Assembly: GCF_003584135.1 (NCBI RefSeq)
Contig: NZ_QXFI01000036.1
Location: forward strand, 62,001-126,000
Direction of reading: 5' to 3'
Length of the DNA: 64,000 bases
Origin: Flagellimonas pelagia
GTDB lineage: Bacteria; Bacteroidota; Bacteroidia; Flavobacteriales; Flavobacteriaceae
Of the stretch, positions 17,187 to 26,581 are shown piece by piece. The first letter of the stretch is position 1, and every line of letters starts with the position of its first letter. Position numbers and translations under genes: made by a program. Under the pieces are notes generated by a model. The model was not told the DNA's origin. It made no database searches and saw nothing but the letters and a program-made list of their open reading frames with translations.

Positions 17187-20024
17187 ATGTTGAAGAGCCA
17201 TCGGGTCCATTTGCGGTTTGCTTTGCTTCTTTTTCTTTTGTGCGCCTCACTTTGGGGGCAGCACAAAAATGAAATTGTGGCAACCCTTGATGGGCCGAGC
17301 AATCAAATCAGGATTCGACAGAAGTTCACCTATGTGAACCATTCTACCAGTGGGCTTTCCTCCCTTTATTTCAACGACTGGAACCATGCCTATTCCAACA
17401 AGAATACGGCTTTGGCCAAACGTTTTGCAGAAGAATTTAATCGCGGGCTCCATTTGGCCAAGGACCGTGAAAGGGGGCATACGACCGTTATGTCCATCGT
17501 AGACCAGAACTATACAGGGTTGAATTGGGAAAGGGTTGGCAACCGTGATTTAATTGCCATTACCCTAAACGACATCCTGCGCCCAGGGGAATCGGTGGAA
17601 CTGTTCTTGACCTACACGATCAAGTTGCCCAACGCGAAGTTTACTGCATATGGTGCCGTGGACGGTGGCGGATACAACCTTAAGGACTGGTACCTATCCC
17701 CTGCTGTTTTTGATGGTTACTGGCGTCTTTATGACAACAAAGGCCTTGATGACCTTTACACCGATGTTACCGAAACTTCCATCAATTTCACATTTCCGGA
17801 ACACTTATTTTTAGCTTCCAATTTCAGGCATTCCACTGTTTCCAATTTCCCAGGGGGACAGCATACCCAATTGTTTGGAAACCAAAGAAAAAACTGTGAG
17901 ATCATCCTTACTCCCCAGAAAACCTTCACCAAGCATGTCACAGGGCCGTTTACTGTCATCACGGATGTAGAATCCAATAAATATGATGAGATATCCCAAG
18001 GGATTTCCATCAAAAGGATTGCCGACTTTTTGGATGAAAATTTGGGCGAATACCCACATCAAAATTTATTGGTCAGTGAATTTGATTACAACAAATCCCC
18101 ACTGTACGGGATTGGGCAGTTGCCTTCCTTCATAAGACCCTATGAAGAGCAATTCCAGTTTGAAATGAAATTTTTGAAAACGGCCGTTCGCAGTTATTTA
18201 AAGGAAACCTTGTTCTTGGACCCACGGCAGGAACGATGGGTGAACGATGCCATTGGGTATTACCTGATGATCAAATATGTAGAGGAATACTATCCTGATC
18301 AGAAATTGGCCGGAAAACTTTCCAGAGTATGGGGCATTAAAAATTTCCACTTTGCCCAGATGGACTTTAATGAGCAGTACACCCTGTTCAGTATGCTCTC
18401 GGCCAGAAAAAACATAGACCAAGCACTGACCACCAGCAACGATTCCTTAATCAAGTTCAACGAAAAAATTGCAAACGGCTACAAAGCTGGATTGGGTATG
18501 TCCTACCTCTCCAACTATCTTGGGGAACACCAAGTGGATAGCAGCATTATCGATTTTTATAAAAACTTCAAGCTAAGGCAACATGTTTCGGCCCTGGATT
18601 TTGAAAGCACGATCAAGGCGCATGCGAAAAAGGACATCGATTGGTTTTTTGATGAATATGTTTCCACGGACAAGAAAATTGATTTCAAGATCAAGAAAAT
18701 TGAAAAGACCGACGATTCCATTTCCTTAACGATAAAAAACAAACGGGGCACCAATGTTCCCATATCCCTTTTTGGGCTGCAGAAAGACTCCGTCATTTCG
18801 CACTACTGGTTCACGGGCATTGATTCCACCAAGACCGTGACCCTCCCTAGAAACGGGGAAGACCGAATGGTGCTCAATTACGATCAAAAGATACCGGAAT
18901 TTAACCAACGGGATAACTGGAAGACCCTGAATGGTTTTCTATCCAGCAACAAGAAGTTGAAGTTTCAATTTTTCAAGGATACCGAAGATCCTTATTACAA
19001 TCAAATTTTCTATGTGCCCATTGTAAACTTCAACATTTACGATGGTATCACTCCCGGACTGAGACTTTACAACAAAACATTCTTGGAGCGGCAGTTTTTA
19101 TATGATATTTCACCGACCTACTCCTTTTTGGAGCACACCTTGGTAGGAAAAGCAGGGTTCAGATATCGGAAATACCATAAGAAAACGGGATTGTACGTTA
19201 CTGATTTTTCTTTTTCCGGTTCCACATCGCATTTTCAGGAAAATTCCCGTTTCTCTACCTTAACCCCCGCCGTGACTTTTGGCTGGCGGCCAAATGATTT
19301 ATTGTCCAACAGAAGGCAATATTTGATGTTCCGTTACCGAAATGTCTTCCGAAACGTTGATCCTACCCTTGAAAACCAAATTGACACAGATCCCAACTAT
19401 GGGGTGATGAATGCCCGTTTCACGGACGTGGACAACAATATCCTGAACTATCTCTCTTGGTCTTTGGATGCCCAACATTCCAATGATTTCTCCAAGCTGG
19501 CCTTTGAAATGGAATATCGGAAACTCTTCCAGAGCAACAGACAGTTGAACCTGCGCTTCTACGCCGGTAAATTTTTAAGAAACAATACCGCATCCGATTT
19601 TTTCAGCTTTGCATTGGACCGGCCCACGGATTATATGTTCGACCTGGCCTATTTGGGAAGATCGGAAAGCTCCGGATTGTATAGCCAACAGATCATTATC
19701 GCCGAAGGGGGGTTCAAATCCAAATTGGAAAACCCATTCGCCAACGATTGGATCGCCACTACCAATGCAAGCGCCAACATTTGGAGGTGGGTTGAGGCTT
19801 ATGGGGATATCGGCTTTCTTAAAAGCAAGGGGGGCGACGCCCGTTTTGTGTACGATTCGGGGGTGCGATTAAATTTGGTCACCGATTATTTCGAACTGTA
19901 TTTTCCTGTCTATTCCAATCGGGGATGGGAAATTGGGCAAGATGATTATGGCCAACGCATCCGTTTTATAGTCACCATAAGTCCCAAGACCCTTATCGGT
20001 CTATTTACCCGAAAATGGTTTTAA
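17187..20024 (+). CDS. M1 peptidase-like domain fused to an outer-membrane beta-barrel
   Basis: The 945-residue precursor has a signal peptide (MLKSHRVHLRFALLLFLLCA). Residues 30-480 follow the layout of M1 (gluzincin) aminopeptidases: an N-terminal beta-saddle, YDNKGLDDLYTDVTETSINF, then WVNDAIGYYLMIKYVEEY at the place where M1 enzymes carry the third zinc ligand. No HExxH motif is present anywhere, so the peptidase part appears inactive. From about residue 590 the sequence alternates aromatic and polar strands (YLMFRYRNVFRN, LNLRFYAGKFL, IRFIVTISPKTLIG) and ends KWF, as expected for an outer-membrane barrel. Role unknown; a surface-binding or secretion function is possible. Confidence 0.7.
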   Translation: MLKSHRVHLRFALLLFLLCASLWGQHKNEIVATLDGPSNQIRIRQKFTYVNHSTSGLSSLYFNDWNHAYSNKNTALAKRFAEEFNRGLHLAKDRERGHTTVMSIVDQNYTGLNWERVGNRDLIAITLNDILRPGESVELFLTYTIKLPNAKFTAYGAVDGGGYNLKDWYLSPAVFDGYWRLYDNKGLDDLYTDVTETSINFTFPEHLFLASNFRHSTVSNFPGGQHTQLFGNQRKNCEIILTPQKTFTKHVTGPFTVITDVESNKYDEISQGISIKRIADFLDENLGEYPHQNLLVSEFDYNKSPLYGIGQLPSFIRPYEEQFQFEMKFLKTAVRSYLKETLFLDPRQERWVNDAIGYYLMIKYVEEYYPDQKLAGKLSRVWGIKNFHFAQMDFNEQYTLFSMLSARKNIDQALTTSNDSLIKFNEKIANGYKAGLGMSYLSNYLGEHQVDSSIIDFYKNFKLRQHVSALDFESTIKAHAKKDIDWFFDEYVSTDKKIDFKIKKIEKTDDSISLTIKNKRGTNVPISLFGLQKDSVISHYWFTGIDSTKTVTLPRNGEDRMVLNYDQKIPEFNQRDNWKTLNGFLSSNKKLKFQFFKDTEDPYYNQIFYVPIVNFNIYDGITPGLRLYNKTFLERQFLYDISPTYSFLEHTLVGKAGFRYRKYHKKTGLYVTDFSFSGSTSHFQENSRFSTLTPAVTFGWRPNDLLSNRRQYLMFRYRNVFRNVDPTLENQIDTDPNYGVMNARFTDVDNNILNYLSWSLDAQHSNDFSKLAFEMEYRKLFQSNRQLNLRFYAGKFLRNNTASDFFSFALDRPTDYMFDLAYLGRSESSGLYSQQIIIAEGGFKSKLENPFANDWIATTNASANIWRWVEAYGDIGFLKSKGGDARFVYDSGVRLNLVTDYFELYFPVYSNRGWEIGQDDYGQRIRFIVTISPKTLIGLFTRKWF

Positions 20025-20182
20025 TTTGATGATTTCATAACATACAAGTTTTAGAATGACATTTTTTTGAAGAATTTGTTTTAAAAACCATTTATCATTA
20101 TCAAATTGTTATTTTATTAACGTGTGGTGTTATTGCTGATTTGATTGTATTTTAGTAATTTCGCAGAAATCGACATTAGCCC

Positions 20183-22594
20183 ATGAAACCTGACCCGAGT
20201 ACCAGCAACGATATTTCCTTTGACGATTTTAGATCGCAGATCCTTCAGGATTATGAAATAGCCGTTACCAGCAGGGAATGTAGTTTGTTGGGCAGGCGCG
20301 AAGTACTCTCCGGAAAGGCCAAATTTGGGATTTTTGGGGACGGAAAAGAACTCCCACAACTGGCCATGGCCCGGGCGTTCCAAGATGGGGATTTCAGAAG
20401 CGGTTATTACCGGGACCAAACCTTCATGATGGCCTTGGGCTATTTGAGCCCTAAGGAGTTTTTCCATGGACTTTATGCCACTACTGATATCAACAAAGAC
20501 CCTATGAGCGCCGGAAGGCAAATGGGAGGCCACTTTGTGACCCACAGTCTGAACGAGGATGGCACGTGGAAAGATCTCACCAAACAAAAGAACAGCAGCG
20601 CGGACATTTCTTGCACGGCAGGACAAATGCCACGCCTAGTGGGCTTGGCACAAGCCTCAAAAATATATCGAAACGTAAAGGAAATAGACCAGACCAATTT
20701 TTCCAACAATGGAAATGAAGTGGCTTGGGGTACCATCGGTAACGCAAGTACTAGCGAAGGTCATTTTTTTGAAGCCGTAAACGCTGCTGGGGTCATGCAG
20801 ATCCCTATGGTTATTTGCATCTGGGACGATGATTACGGTATTTCCGTTCCTTCCGAGTATCATACCACAAAGGGCAATATCTCCGAAGCGTTGAGTGGCT
20901 TGCAACGCGATGAGGAACACAAGGGATATGAAATCCTGAAAGTGAAGGGATGGGACTATACCGCTTTGATACATGCTTTTGAGAATGCTTCAGATATTGC
21001 ACGGGAAGAACATGTTCCCGTGATGATCCATGTGACGGAACTTACCCAGCCGCAAGGACACTCCACCTCTGGATCCCATGAGCGCTATAAATCTGCGGAA
21101 AGACTTGAATGGGAAAGGGAGCACGATTGTAACAAACAATTTAGGGAATGGATACTGGAAAATGGAATTTGTTCCGAAGAGGACCTGAAAAAGTTAGATC
21201 GCGAGATCAAGCACAAAGTCCGCACGGCCAAAAAGGAAGCGTGGTCCGAGTTCCTTCAACCCCATTTGGAAGCCAAAAAACAACTGGTCCAGTTGTTGGA
21301 TCAAGTCGCTGCAAAAAGTCCGAATAGGGCATTCATCACCAAAATAAAGAACGACCTTATTGCCATTGAAGAGCCCCTGAAAAAGGATTTGGCCTCCAAA
21401 TCCAGACATGCCCTTCGATATCTACTGGGGGAAAACAGCCCCGAAAAGAACCAATTGCAACAATGGGTCGCCAACTTTTTGGACACCAATGAGCCCAAAT
21501 ACAGTTCACACCTGTACAGTGAACTGAGCAACAAGGCCACCAATATAGCAGCCGTGCCTCCCACCTACCCCAACAATGTAGAAGAAGTGGATGGGCGTAT
21601 CATCCTTCGGGACAATTTTGATGCCCTCTTTGAAAAATATCCTCAAGCTTTGGTCTTTGGGGAAGATACTGGAAATATTGGGGATGTGAACCAAGGACTT
21701 GAAGGCTTGCAAAAAAAATTCGGTGAACTCAGGGTTGCCGACACGGGTATCCGAGAGACTACCATTATTGGCCAAGGTATTGGGATGGCACTTCGCGGGC
21801 TCCGCCCTATTGCAGAGATCCAATATTTGGATTACATCCTGTATGCCATCCAAACTTTGAGCGACGATCTTGCTACATTGATGTATAGAACCGTGGGCAA
21901 ACAAAAGGCCCCGCTAATCGTGCGCACCAGGGGACATCGACTGGAAGGTATTTGGCATTCTGGCTCTCCCATGGGTGGTTTGATTCATTTGCTTCGAGGC
22001 ATGTATGTCCTGGCGCCAAGGAACATGACACAGGCTGCCGGTTTTTACAATACCTTGTTGAAGAGCGATGAACCTGCATTGATCATAGAAAGCCTTAATG
22101 GTTATCGTTTAAAAGAAAAATTACCTTCCAATCTGGGCGATTTCTGTACTCCCATAGGTAAAGTAGAAACCCTGAAGAAAGGTACCGATATCACCTTGCT
22201 TTCGTATGGTTCAACACTACGGATTGTTGAAAAAGTAGCCCAAGAACTTCTTGAAGTAGGCATTGATGCCGAAGTTATAGATGCCCAAACCCTATTACCT
22301 TTTGACTTGGAGCACGATGTGGTGAAAAGCCTCCAAAAGACGAACAGGCTGTTGGTCATTGACGAGGATGTTCCTGGTGGATGCTCGGCTTACTTGCTAC
22401 AGGAAATAGTAGAAAGGCAAGGGGGTTACAAATATTTGGACAGTGCTCCCCAAACATTGACTTCCAAGGCGCATCGACCTGCATACGCGACGGATGGGGA
22501 TTATTTTTCCAAACCGAATGCCGAGGATATTTTTGAAAAAGTCTATGAAATCATGCATGAAGTAGACCCAAAATCCTTTCCTCCGTTAAGGTGA
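20183..22594 (+). CDS. Fused alpha/beta E1 component of a 2-oxoacid dehydrogenase complex
   Basis: The 803-residue protein joins both E1 subunits in one chain. The alpha part (about 1-430) holds the thiamine-diphosphate site GNASTSEGHFFEAVNAAGVMQIPMV with DDDYGISVPS. The beta part (about 460-803) has VFGEDTGNIGDVNQGLEGL, RVADTGIRETTIIGQGIGMAL, SGSPMGG and VLVIDEDVPGG-like ends. E1 decarboxylates a 2-oxoacid and passes the acyl group to the lipoyl arm of E2. The fused Bacteroidota form is generally taken as a branched-chain 2-oxoacid or related dehydrogenase; substrate is not certain. E2 and E3 are not in the window. A 158-base AT-rich gap precedes it. Confidence 0.87.
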   Translation: MKPDPSTSNDISFDDFRSQILQDYEIAVTSRECSLLGRREVLSGKAKFGIFGDGKELPQLAMARAFQDGDFRSGYYRDQTFMMALGYLSPKEFFHGLYATTDINKDPMSAGRQMGGHFVTHSLNEDGTWKDLTKQKNSSADISCTAGQMPRLVGLAQASKIYRNVKEIDQTNFSNNGNEVAWGTIGNASTSEGHFFEAVNAAGVMQIPMVICIWDDDYGISVPSEYHTTKGNISEALSGLQRDEEHKGYEILKVKGWDYTALIHAFENASDIAREEHVPVMIHVTELTQPQGHSTSGSHERYKSAERLEWEREHDCNKQFREWILENGICSEEDLKKLDREIKHKVRTAKKEAWSEFLQPHLEAKKQLVQLLDQVAAKSPNRAFITKIKNDLIAIEEPLKKDLASKSRHALRYLLGENSPEKNQLQQWVANFLDTNEPKYSSHLYSELSNKATNIAAVPPTYPNNVEEVDGRIILRDNFDALFEKYPQALVFGEDTGNIGDVNQGLEGLQKKFGELRVADTGIRETTIIGQGIGMALRGLRPIAEIQYLDYILYAIQTLSDDLATLMYRTVGKQKAPLIVRTRGHRLEGIWHSGSPMGGLIHLLRGMYVLAPRNMTQAAGFYNTLLKSDEPALIIESLNGYRLKEKLPSNLGDFCTPIGKVETLKKGTDITLLSYGSTLRIVEKVAQELLEVGIDAEVIDAQTLLPFDLEHDVVKSLQKTNRLLVIDEDVPGGCSAYLLQEIVERQGGYKYLDSAPQTLTSKAHRPAYATDGDYFSKPNAEDIFEKVYEIMHEVDPKSFPPLR

Positions 22595-22693
22595 ATTTGT
22601 GGAGATGCATCAATCGAAAAGCTCTTTTCGTGAAGTAATGTTGCGTTTTTTGAAACATTATTAATATTTTCACGTCAACTAAATCCCCCATGA

Positions 22694-23071
22694 ATGAAAA
22701 ATAACACACTTATACACCTTGGACTGGCACTATTGAGAATTATTCCTTCCGCTTTCATGCTGACCCACGGTTATCCCAAACTTATGAACTTGATCAATGG
22801 CAATACCGAATTTGCCAATCCTTTTGGTATCGGCCAAGCACCAACCTTATTTTTGGCCGTAGTGGGTGAATTTATCTGTCCTCTTTTGATGATTATTGGG
22901 TTTAAGACCCGTTGGGCAGCTATACCGACCGCCATCACCATGTTTGTGGCCGGTTTCATCATCCATGGAGCGGATCCTTTCGGAAGAAAGGAAATGGCCC
23001 TTCTTTATCTGGCCATTTTTGTGGTAATCATGCTTTTAGGTCCCGGCAAATACAGCGTAGACAAAAAGTAA
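22694..23071 (+). CDS. DoxX-family membrane protein
   Basis: The 125-residue protein has four hydrophobic segments and the DoxX start LALLRIIPSAFMLTHGYPKL, then GEFICPLLMIIGFKTRWAAIPTAITMFVAGFIIHGADPF. DoxX proteins sit in the inner membrane and have been linked to quinone, thiosulfate or redox-stress functions, but the exact role of this short form is unknown. It stands alone, ending flush against the stop codon of convergent holA. Confidence 0.85.
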   Translation: MKNNTLIHLGLALLRIIPSAFMLTHGYPKLMNLINGNTEFANPFGIGQAPTLFLAVVGEFICPLLMIIGFKTRWAAIPTAITMFVAGFIIHGADPFGRKEMALLYLAIFVVIMLLGPGKYSVDKK

Positions 23072-24073
23072 TTACACGATTTGCACCAATAGTTCCTTAA
23101 GTAGATCAGCTTGAGCCATATTGTTGGCCCCTACTCCTTTGCTTTTAAGATCCAAGTCCCTAAGACTGGAAATGATACCGCTTACCCTTTTCATGGGATA
23201 ATTCCTTGCCGCTACGGTAAATTCATTTACGAAATAGGGGTTGATTCCCAACACCTTGGCTACATTCCCCGGGGAATGATCACTCAAACCGTGATATTGC
23301 AATAACTGCGTAAAAAAAGTATTCAATAGGGTGATGGTGACCACAAAAGGATTGTCTTTTGGATTTTGTGCAAAGTAATCGATAATGCGTGAGGCTTTCT
23401 TCACATCGCGCTCACCAATGGCTTTCTTCAGTTCAAAGTTGTTGAAATCCTTGCTTATTCCGATATGCTCTTCGATAATGCTTGCAGTAATTTCAGTGCT
23501 TTGAGCCACTACTAACGAAAGCTTATCCAACTCATTGCTTATTTTGCTTAGATCCGTGCCCAAAAACTCCACCAAAAGTACGCACGACTTGGGGGAGATT
23601 TTATATCCCTTTCCACTCAAAGTCCTACGGATCCAATCCGCTACCTGGTTTTCATACAGTTTGTTGCTTTCAAAAAGTTCCCCAGATTTTTGGATGGCCT
23701 TGTACAGCTTTTTCCTTTTATCCAGCTTTTTATACTTATAGCAAATAACCAAGATAGTGGTAGGTTGAGGATTTTCAGCATAAGAGATTAGGTTCTCTAT
23801 GGTTCTTGAAAGGTGTTGGGCTTCTTTCACAATCACCACTTGGTGTTCCGCCATCATAGGAAAGCGTTTGGCGTTGGCCACCACATCTTCCACAGTGGTA
23901 TCTTTCCCATAGAGCACCATTTGGTTAAACCCCTTTTCATCCTCGGTAAGGACGTTTTCAGCAATATATTGGGAGATTTTATCAATGTAATAGGGCTCTT
24001 CCCCCATTAAAAAATAAATAGGCTTGGGATTTCCCTTATTGATTTCCGCCACAATTTCCTTTACTCTTTCCAT
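23072..24073 (-). CDS. holA: DNA polymerase III subunit delta
   Basis: The protein has 333 residues from the ATG at 24073 (MERVKEIVAEINKGNPKPIYFLMGEEPYYIDK); an upstream extension in the same frame would run across the divergent gene and is rejected. HolA is the clamp-loader subunit that opens the beta sliding clamp. GEEPYYIDKISQYI, RFPMMAEHQVVIVKEAQHLSR and FLGTDLSKISNELDKL are the typical delta motifs, and the C-terminal collar domain ends at NMAQADLLKELLVQIV. Only 27 bases separate it from the divergent HsdR-N-like gene. Confidence 0.9.
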   Translation of the reverse strand: MERVKEIVAEINKGNPKPIYFLMGEEPYYIDKISQYIAENVLTEDEKGFNQMVLYGKDTTVEDVVANAKRFPMMAEHQVVIVKEAQHLSRTIENLISYAENPQPTTILVICYKYKKLDKRKKLYKAIQKSGELFESNKLYENQVADWIRRTLSGKGYKISPKSCVLLVEFLGTDLSKISNELDKLSLVVAQSTEITASIIEEHIGISKDFNNFELKKAIGERDVKKASRIIDYFAQNPKDNPFVVTITLLNTFFTQLLQYHGLSDHSPGNVAKVLGINPYFVNEFTVAARNYPMKRVSGIISSLRDLDLKSKGVGANNMAQADLLKELLVQIV

Positions 24074-24100
24074 TCCAAAAAAAATCGTCAATTTTGTCCA

Positions 24101-24547
24101 ATGCAGCCATTGAACTTTCCCAAATATTCGTTTCGAATCAAAAATAGCCAAAATAGACAGTACATTTTTGATGGTATCCGTAAAAAATTTGTGGTACTGC
24201 AACCTGAAGAATGGGTACGGCAGCACTTGCTCCATTTTTTGATTTTCACCAAGAATTTCCCCAAAAGCTTGGTCAATGTGGAAAAACAATTAAAGGTCAA
24301 TTCCCTGAAAAAACGCTACGATGTGGTGGTTTTCAATCCGGATGGGTCCATTTTTCTCTTAGTGGAATGCAAAGCACCCGAAATCAAGATAGACCAAAGC
24401 ACCTTTGATCAGATTGCGCGCTACAACTATCAGCTAAAAGCCAATTATCTTTTGGTGACCAACGGTTTGGAACATTATTGTTGCGAAATGGATCATGAGC
24501 ATGAAAAATATAGGTTTTTGGAGGATATTCCTGATTTTAGCCGTTAA
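24101..24547 (+). CDS. Type I restriction enzyme R N-terminal-like (PD-(D/E)XK) small protein
   Basis: The 148-residue protein is a stand-alone version of the HsdR N-terminal nuclease fold. The core motif is Asp74 in RYDVVVFNPDG followed by Glu89-Cys90-Lys91 in LLVECKAP, giving a D-x14-E-x-K active site, then DQIARYNYQLKANYLLVTNG. No helicase or specificity gene is adjacent, so it is not part of a restriction system here. Such singletons are common in Bacteroidota and of unknown function; their pairing with holA suggests a link to DNA metabolism, but that is inference. Confidence 0.8.
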   Translation: MQPLNFPKYSFRIKNSQNRQYIFDGIRKKFVVLQPEEWVRQHLLHFLIFTKNFPKSLVNVEKQLKVNSLKKRYDVVVFNPDGSIFLLVECKAPEIKIDQSTFDQIARYNYQLKANYLLVTNGLEHYCCEMDHEHEKYRFLEDIPDFSR

Positions 24548-24559
24548 TTTGCCTCCGTT

Positions 24560-25561
24560 TTGAAAATCGCCGTAGTCATACTCAATTGGAATGGGGAAGC
24601 CCTTTTGGAGCGGTTCCTCCCATCGGTCATGGAGCATTCCAAAGGAGCGGATATTTATGTGGTGGACAATGCCAGTACCGATGGCTCCGTGGATTTTTTA
24701 AAACAGCACTACCCTTCCATTGGTGTGGTGCAAAATGATGTCAACGGTGGTTTTGCCAAAGGCTACAACGATGGATTGAAACATATTGAAGCCGACCTGT
24801 TCTGCCTTTTGAACTCCGATGTAGAGGTGACGGAAAATTGGCTGGGACCTATCATCAAGGCCTTTGATGAAATTCCGGAAGCAGCCATCATACAACCTAA
24901 GATATTGGACCTCAAACAAAAGGATCATTTTGAATATGCCGGTGCAGCCGGTGGTTTTATTGATATGTTGGGATACCCATTTTGCAGAGGGCGGATTTTT
25001 CAATCCATTGAAAAGGACGAAGGGCAGTACGATGACATCAAAGAAGTATTTTGGGCTACTGGGGCGTGCATGTTCATCAAAAGCGAGGTGTTCCAATCAT
25101 TGAACGGTTTTGATGAGGACTATTTTGCCCATCAAGAAGAAATAGACCTTTGTTGGCGGGCCAAAAATGCCGGGCATAAAGTGTTCTATGTGGGACAAAG
25201 CCATGTGTACCATTTAGGAGGTTCCACCCTATCCAACATGAATCCAAAGAAAACCTTTCTCAATTTCAGGAACTCCCTATACTCTATCACTAAAAATCTT
25301 CCCCGAAAAAAAGCTTGGCCCATTGTCCTTATCCGATTGTTGTTGGATGGCATTGCGGCACTCCGCTTCGTTTTTCAATTTAAATTTGACCACTGCTTCG
25401 CTATCCTCAAGGCACATTTAAGTTTTTATGCTAACTTTAGCAAAATGTACAAAAAGCGGGAAAAAGCTAATTTTTTATTAAAGTACTACCCGGTGACATC
25501 CATTGTTTGGTCCTATTTCGTACATCATATAAAGAATTTTAACATTTTAGTAAAAGATTAA
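24560..25561 (+). CDS. Family 2 glycosyltransferase
   Basis: The 333-residue protein begins MKIAVVILNWNGEALLERFLPS from a TTG codon; no ATG is available in a suitable place, so TTG is taken as the start. VVDNASTDGSVDFL, FCLLNSDVEV (the DxD-like metal site), ATGACMFIKSEVFQSLNGFDEDYF and EIDLCWRAKNAGHKVFYV are the ordered GT2 motifs of rhamnosyltransferase-like (WbbL-type) enzymes. The C-terminus is hydrophobic and basic and probably lies on the inner membrane. It presumably adds a sugar to an envelope polysaccharide. It follows the nuclease-like gene by 12 bases. Confidence 0.88.
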   Translation: MKIAVVILNWNGEALLERFLPSVMEHSKGADIYVVDNASTDGSVDFLKQHYPSIGVVQNDVNGGFAKGYNDGLKHIEADLFCLLNSDVEVTENWLGPIIKAFDEIPEAAIIQPKILDLKQKDHFEYAGAAGGFIDMLGYPFCRGRIFQSIEKDEGQYDDIKEVFWATGACMFIKSEVFQSLNGFDEDYFAHQEEIDLCWRAKNAGHKVFYVGQSHVYHLGGSTLSNMNPKKTFLNFRNSLYSITKNLPRKKAWPIVLIRLLLDGIAALRFVFQFKFDHCFAILKAHLSFYANFSKMYKKREKANFLLKYYPVTSIVWSYFVHHIKNFNILVKD

Positions 25562-25594
25562 CGATACCGAAATAGTGAAGCCTTGGTTTTTCTA

Positions 25595-25602
25595 TAATTT
25601 TG
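25595..25602 (+). promoter_or_regulatory. Putative -7 box of the OmpA lipoprotein gene
   Basis: TAATTTTG matches TAnnTTTG, 54 bases before the ATG. No good -33 element at the usual distance was seen. Confidence 0.4.
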
Positions 25603-25656
25603 GTTTAGTTTTTTAACATTGATTAATCTAACAATCCTTAAATTATACTCTGAACT

Positions 25657-26529
25657 ATGAAAAAAGTTTTTCTAGGAACATTGGCAATGTCAGTTCTCTT
25701 AACGTCTTGTGTATCGCAGAAGAAATATGCAGAACTGGAAGCCAAACAAAAAGAAACCCAAGATTTATTGAACTCTGCAACCGTTAAACTGAACGATTGT
25801 TTGGAAGACAAAGCCACTGCAGATGCCAAATTAAAAACCCTCGAAGACCAAAATGCCTTTTTGAAAGCCAACAATCAAGAGCTTATCAACAACATGGGCA
25901 ATTTGACCACCTTAACTACAAAAGGTGCTGAAAACCTTGAAAAATCTTTGGAAAGCCTTCGTGAAAAAGACCTTACCATTAGAAAGCTCCAAGATGCCGT
26001 TACACGTAGGGACTCTGTTAACCTTGCTTTGGTACAAAGCTTGAAAGGTGTACTTGGAAACTTGGACGATGAGGACATCGAAGTAAGTGTTGAAAAAGGT
26101 GTCGTATTCGTTTCCATCTCTGACAAATTGTTGTTCAGAAGCGGAAGCTACAACGTCACCAATGCTGCCAAAGAAGTACTAGGTAAAGTAGCCAAAGTGG
26201 TGAACAACAAGCCTGACTTCGAATTTATGGTGGAAGGCCATACCGACAACGTACCTTACAGAAGCGGAGTGCTTTTGGATAACTGGGACTTGAGTGCCAA
26301 AAGGGCAACAGCTGTTGTGAGGATCCTACAAAATGATTTTGGTGTAGATCCTGCCAGAATGACCGCTGCCGGACGTAGCTACTACGTACCACTTGTGAGC
26401 AACGACACTTCTGCCAACAGGGCCAAAAACAGAAGAACACGAATCGTGGTGCTTCCAAAAATCGATCAGTTCTATAACATGATCGAAGAAGGAATGAAAG
26501 ATCCTGCCATTGGCGGTACCGGTAAATAA
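25657..26529 (+). CDS. OmpA-family lipoprotein with coiled coil
   Basis: The 290-residue precursor has a lipobox ending at Cys18 (LLTSC). Residues 22-110 form a long charged helix with coiled-coil character (YAELEAKQKETQDLL, LEKSLESLREKDLTIRKLQD). The C-terminal third is an OmpA-like peptidoglycan-binding domain: LLFRSGSYNVT, FMVEGHTDNVPYRS, NWDLSAKRATAVVRIL, MTAAGRSYY and NRAKNRRTRIVV, with the expected Asp and Arg for diaminopimelate binding. It should tether the outer membrane to the cell wall. A strong terminator follows directly. A shorter, degenerate relative is encoded at 36635-37408. Confidence 0.88.
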   Translation: MKKVFLGTLAMSVLLTSCVSQKKYAELEAKQKETQDLLNSATVKLNDCLEDKATADAKLKTLEDQNAFLKANNQELINNMGNLTTLTTKGAENLEKSLESLREKDLTIRKLQDAVTRRDSVNLALVQSLKGVLGNLDDEDIEVSVEKGVVFVSISDKLLFRSGSYNVTNAAKEVLGKVAKVVNNKPDFEFMVEGHTDNVPYRSGVLLDNWDLSAKRATAVVRILQNDFGVDPARMTAAGRSYYVPLVSNDTSANRAKNRRTRIVVLPKIDQFYNMIEEGMKDPAIGGTGK

Positions 26530-26552
26530 GAATCGGTTAATGAAAAATAAGA

Positions 26553-26578
26553 AGCGGCCTAAAGAGGCCGCTTTTTTT
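26553..26578. terminator. Bidirectional terminator between ompA-like and TsaC/YciO genes
   Basis: AGCGGCCT (26553-26560) and AGGCCGCT (26565-26572) form a perfect 8-bp stem with a 4-base loop, followed by a T-run to 26578; an A-rich stretch on the other side suits the convergent gene. Confidence 0.85.
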
Positions 26579-26581
26579 ATT

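Noticed and set aside
22615..22630. Palindrome CGAAAAG-CT-CTTTTCG after the E1 dehydrogenase gene
   Set aside because: The stem is A/T-rich with a two-base centre and no T-run, so neither a terminator nor a known operator is supported.
24101..24547. Type I restriction-modification system
   Set aside because: Only the HsdR-N-like nuclease module is present; there is no helicase, methylase or specificity gene beside it.
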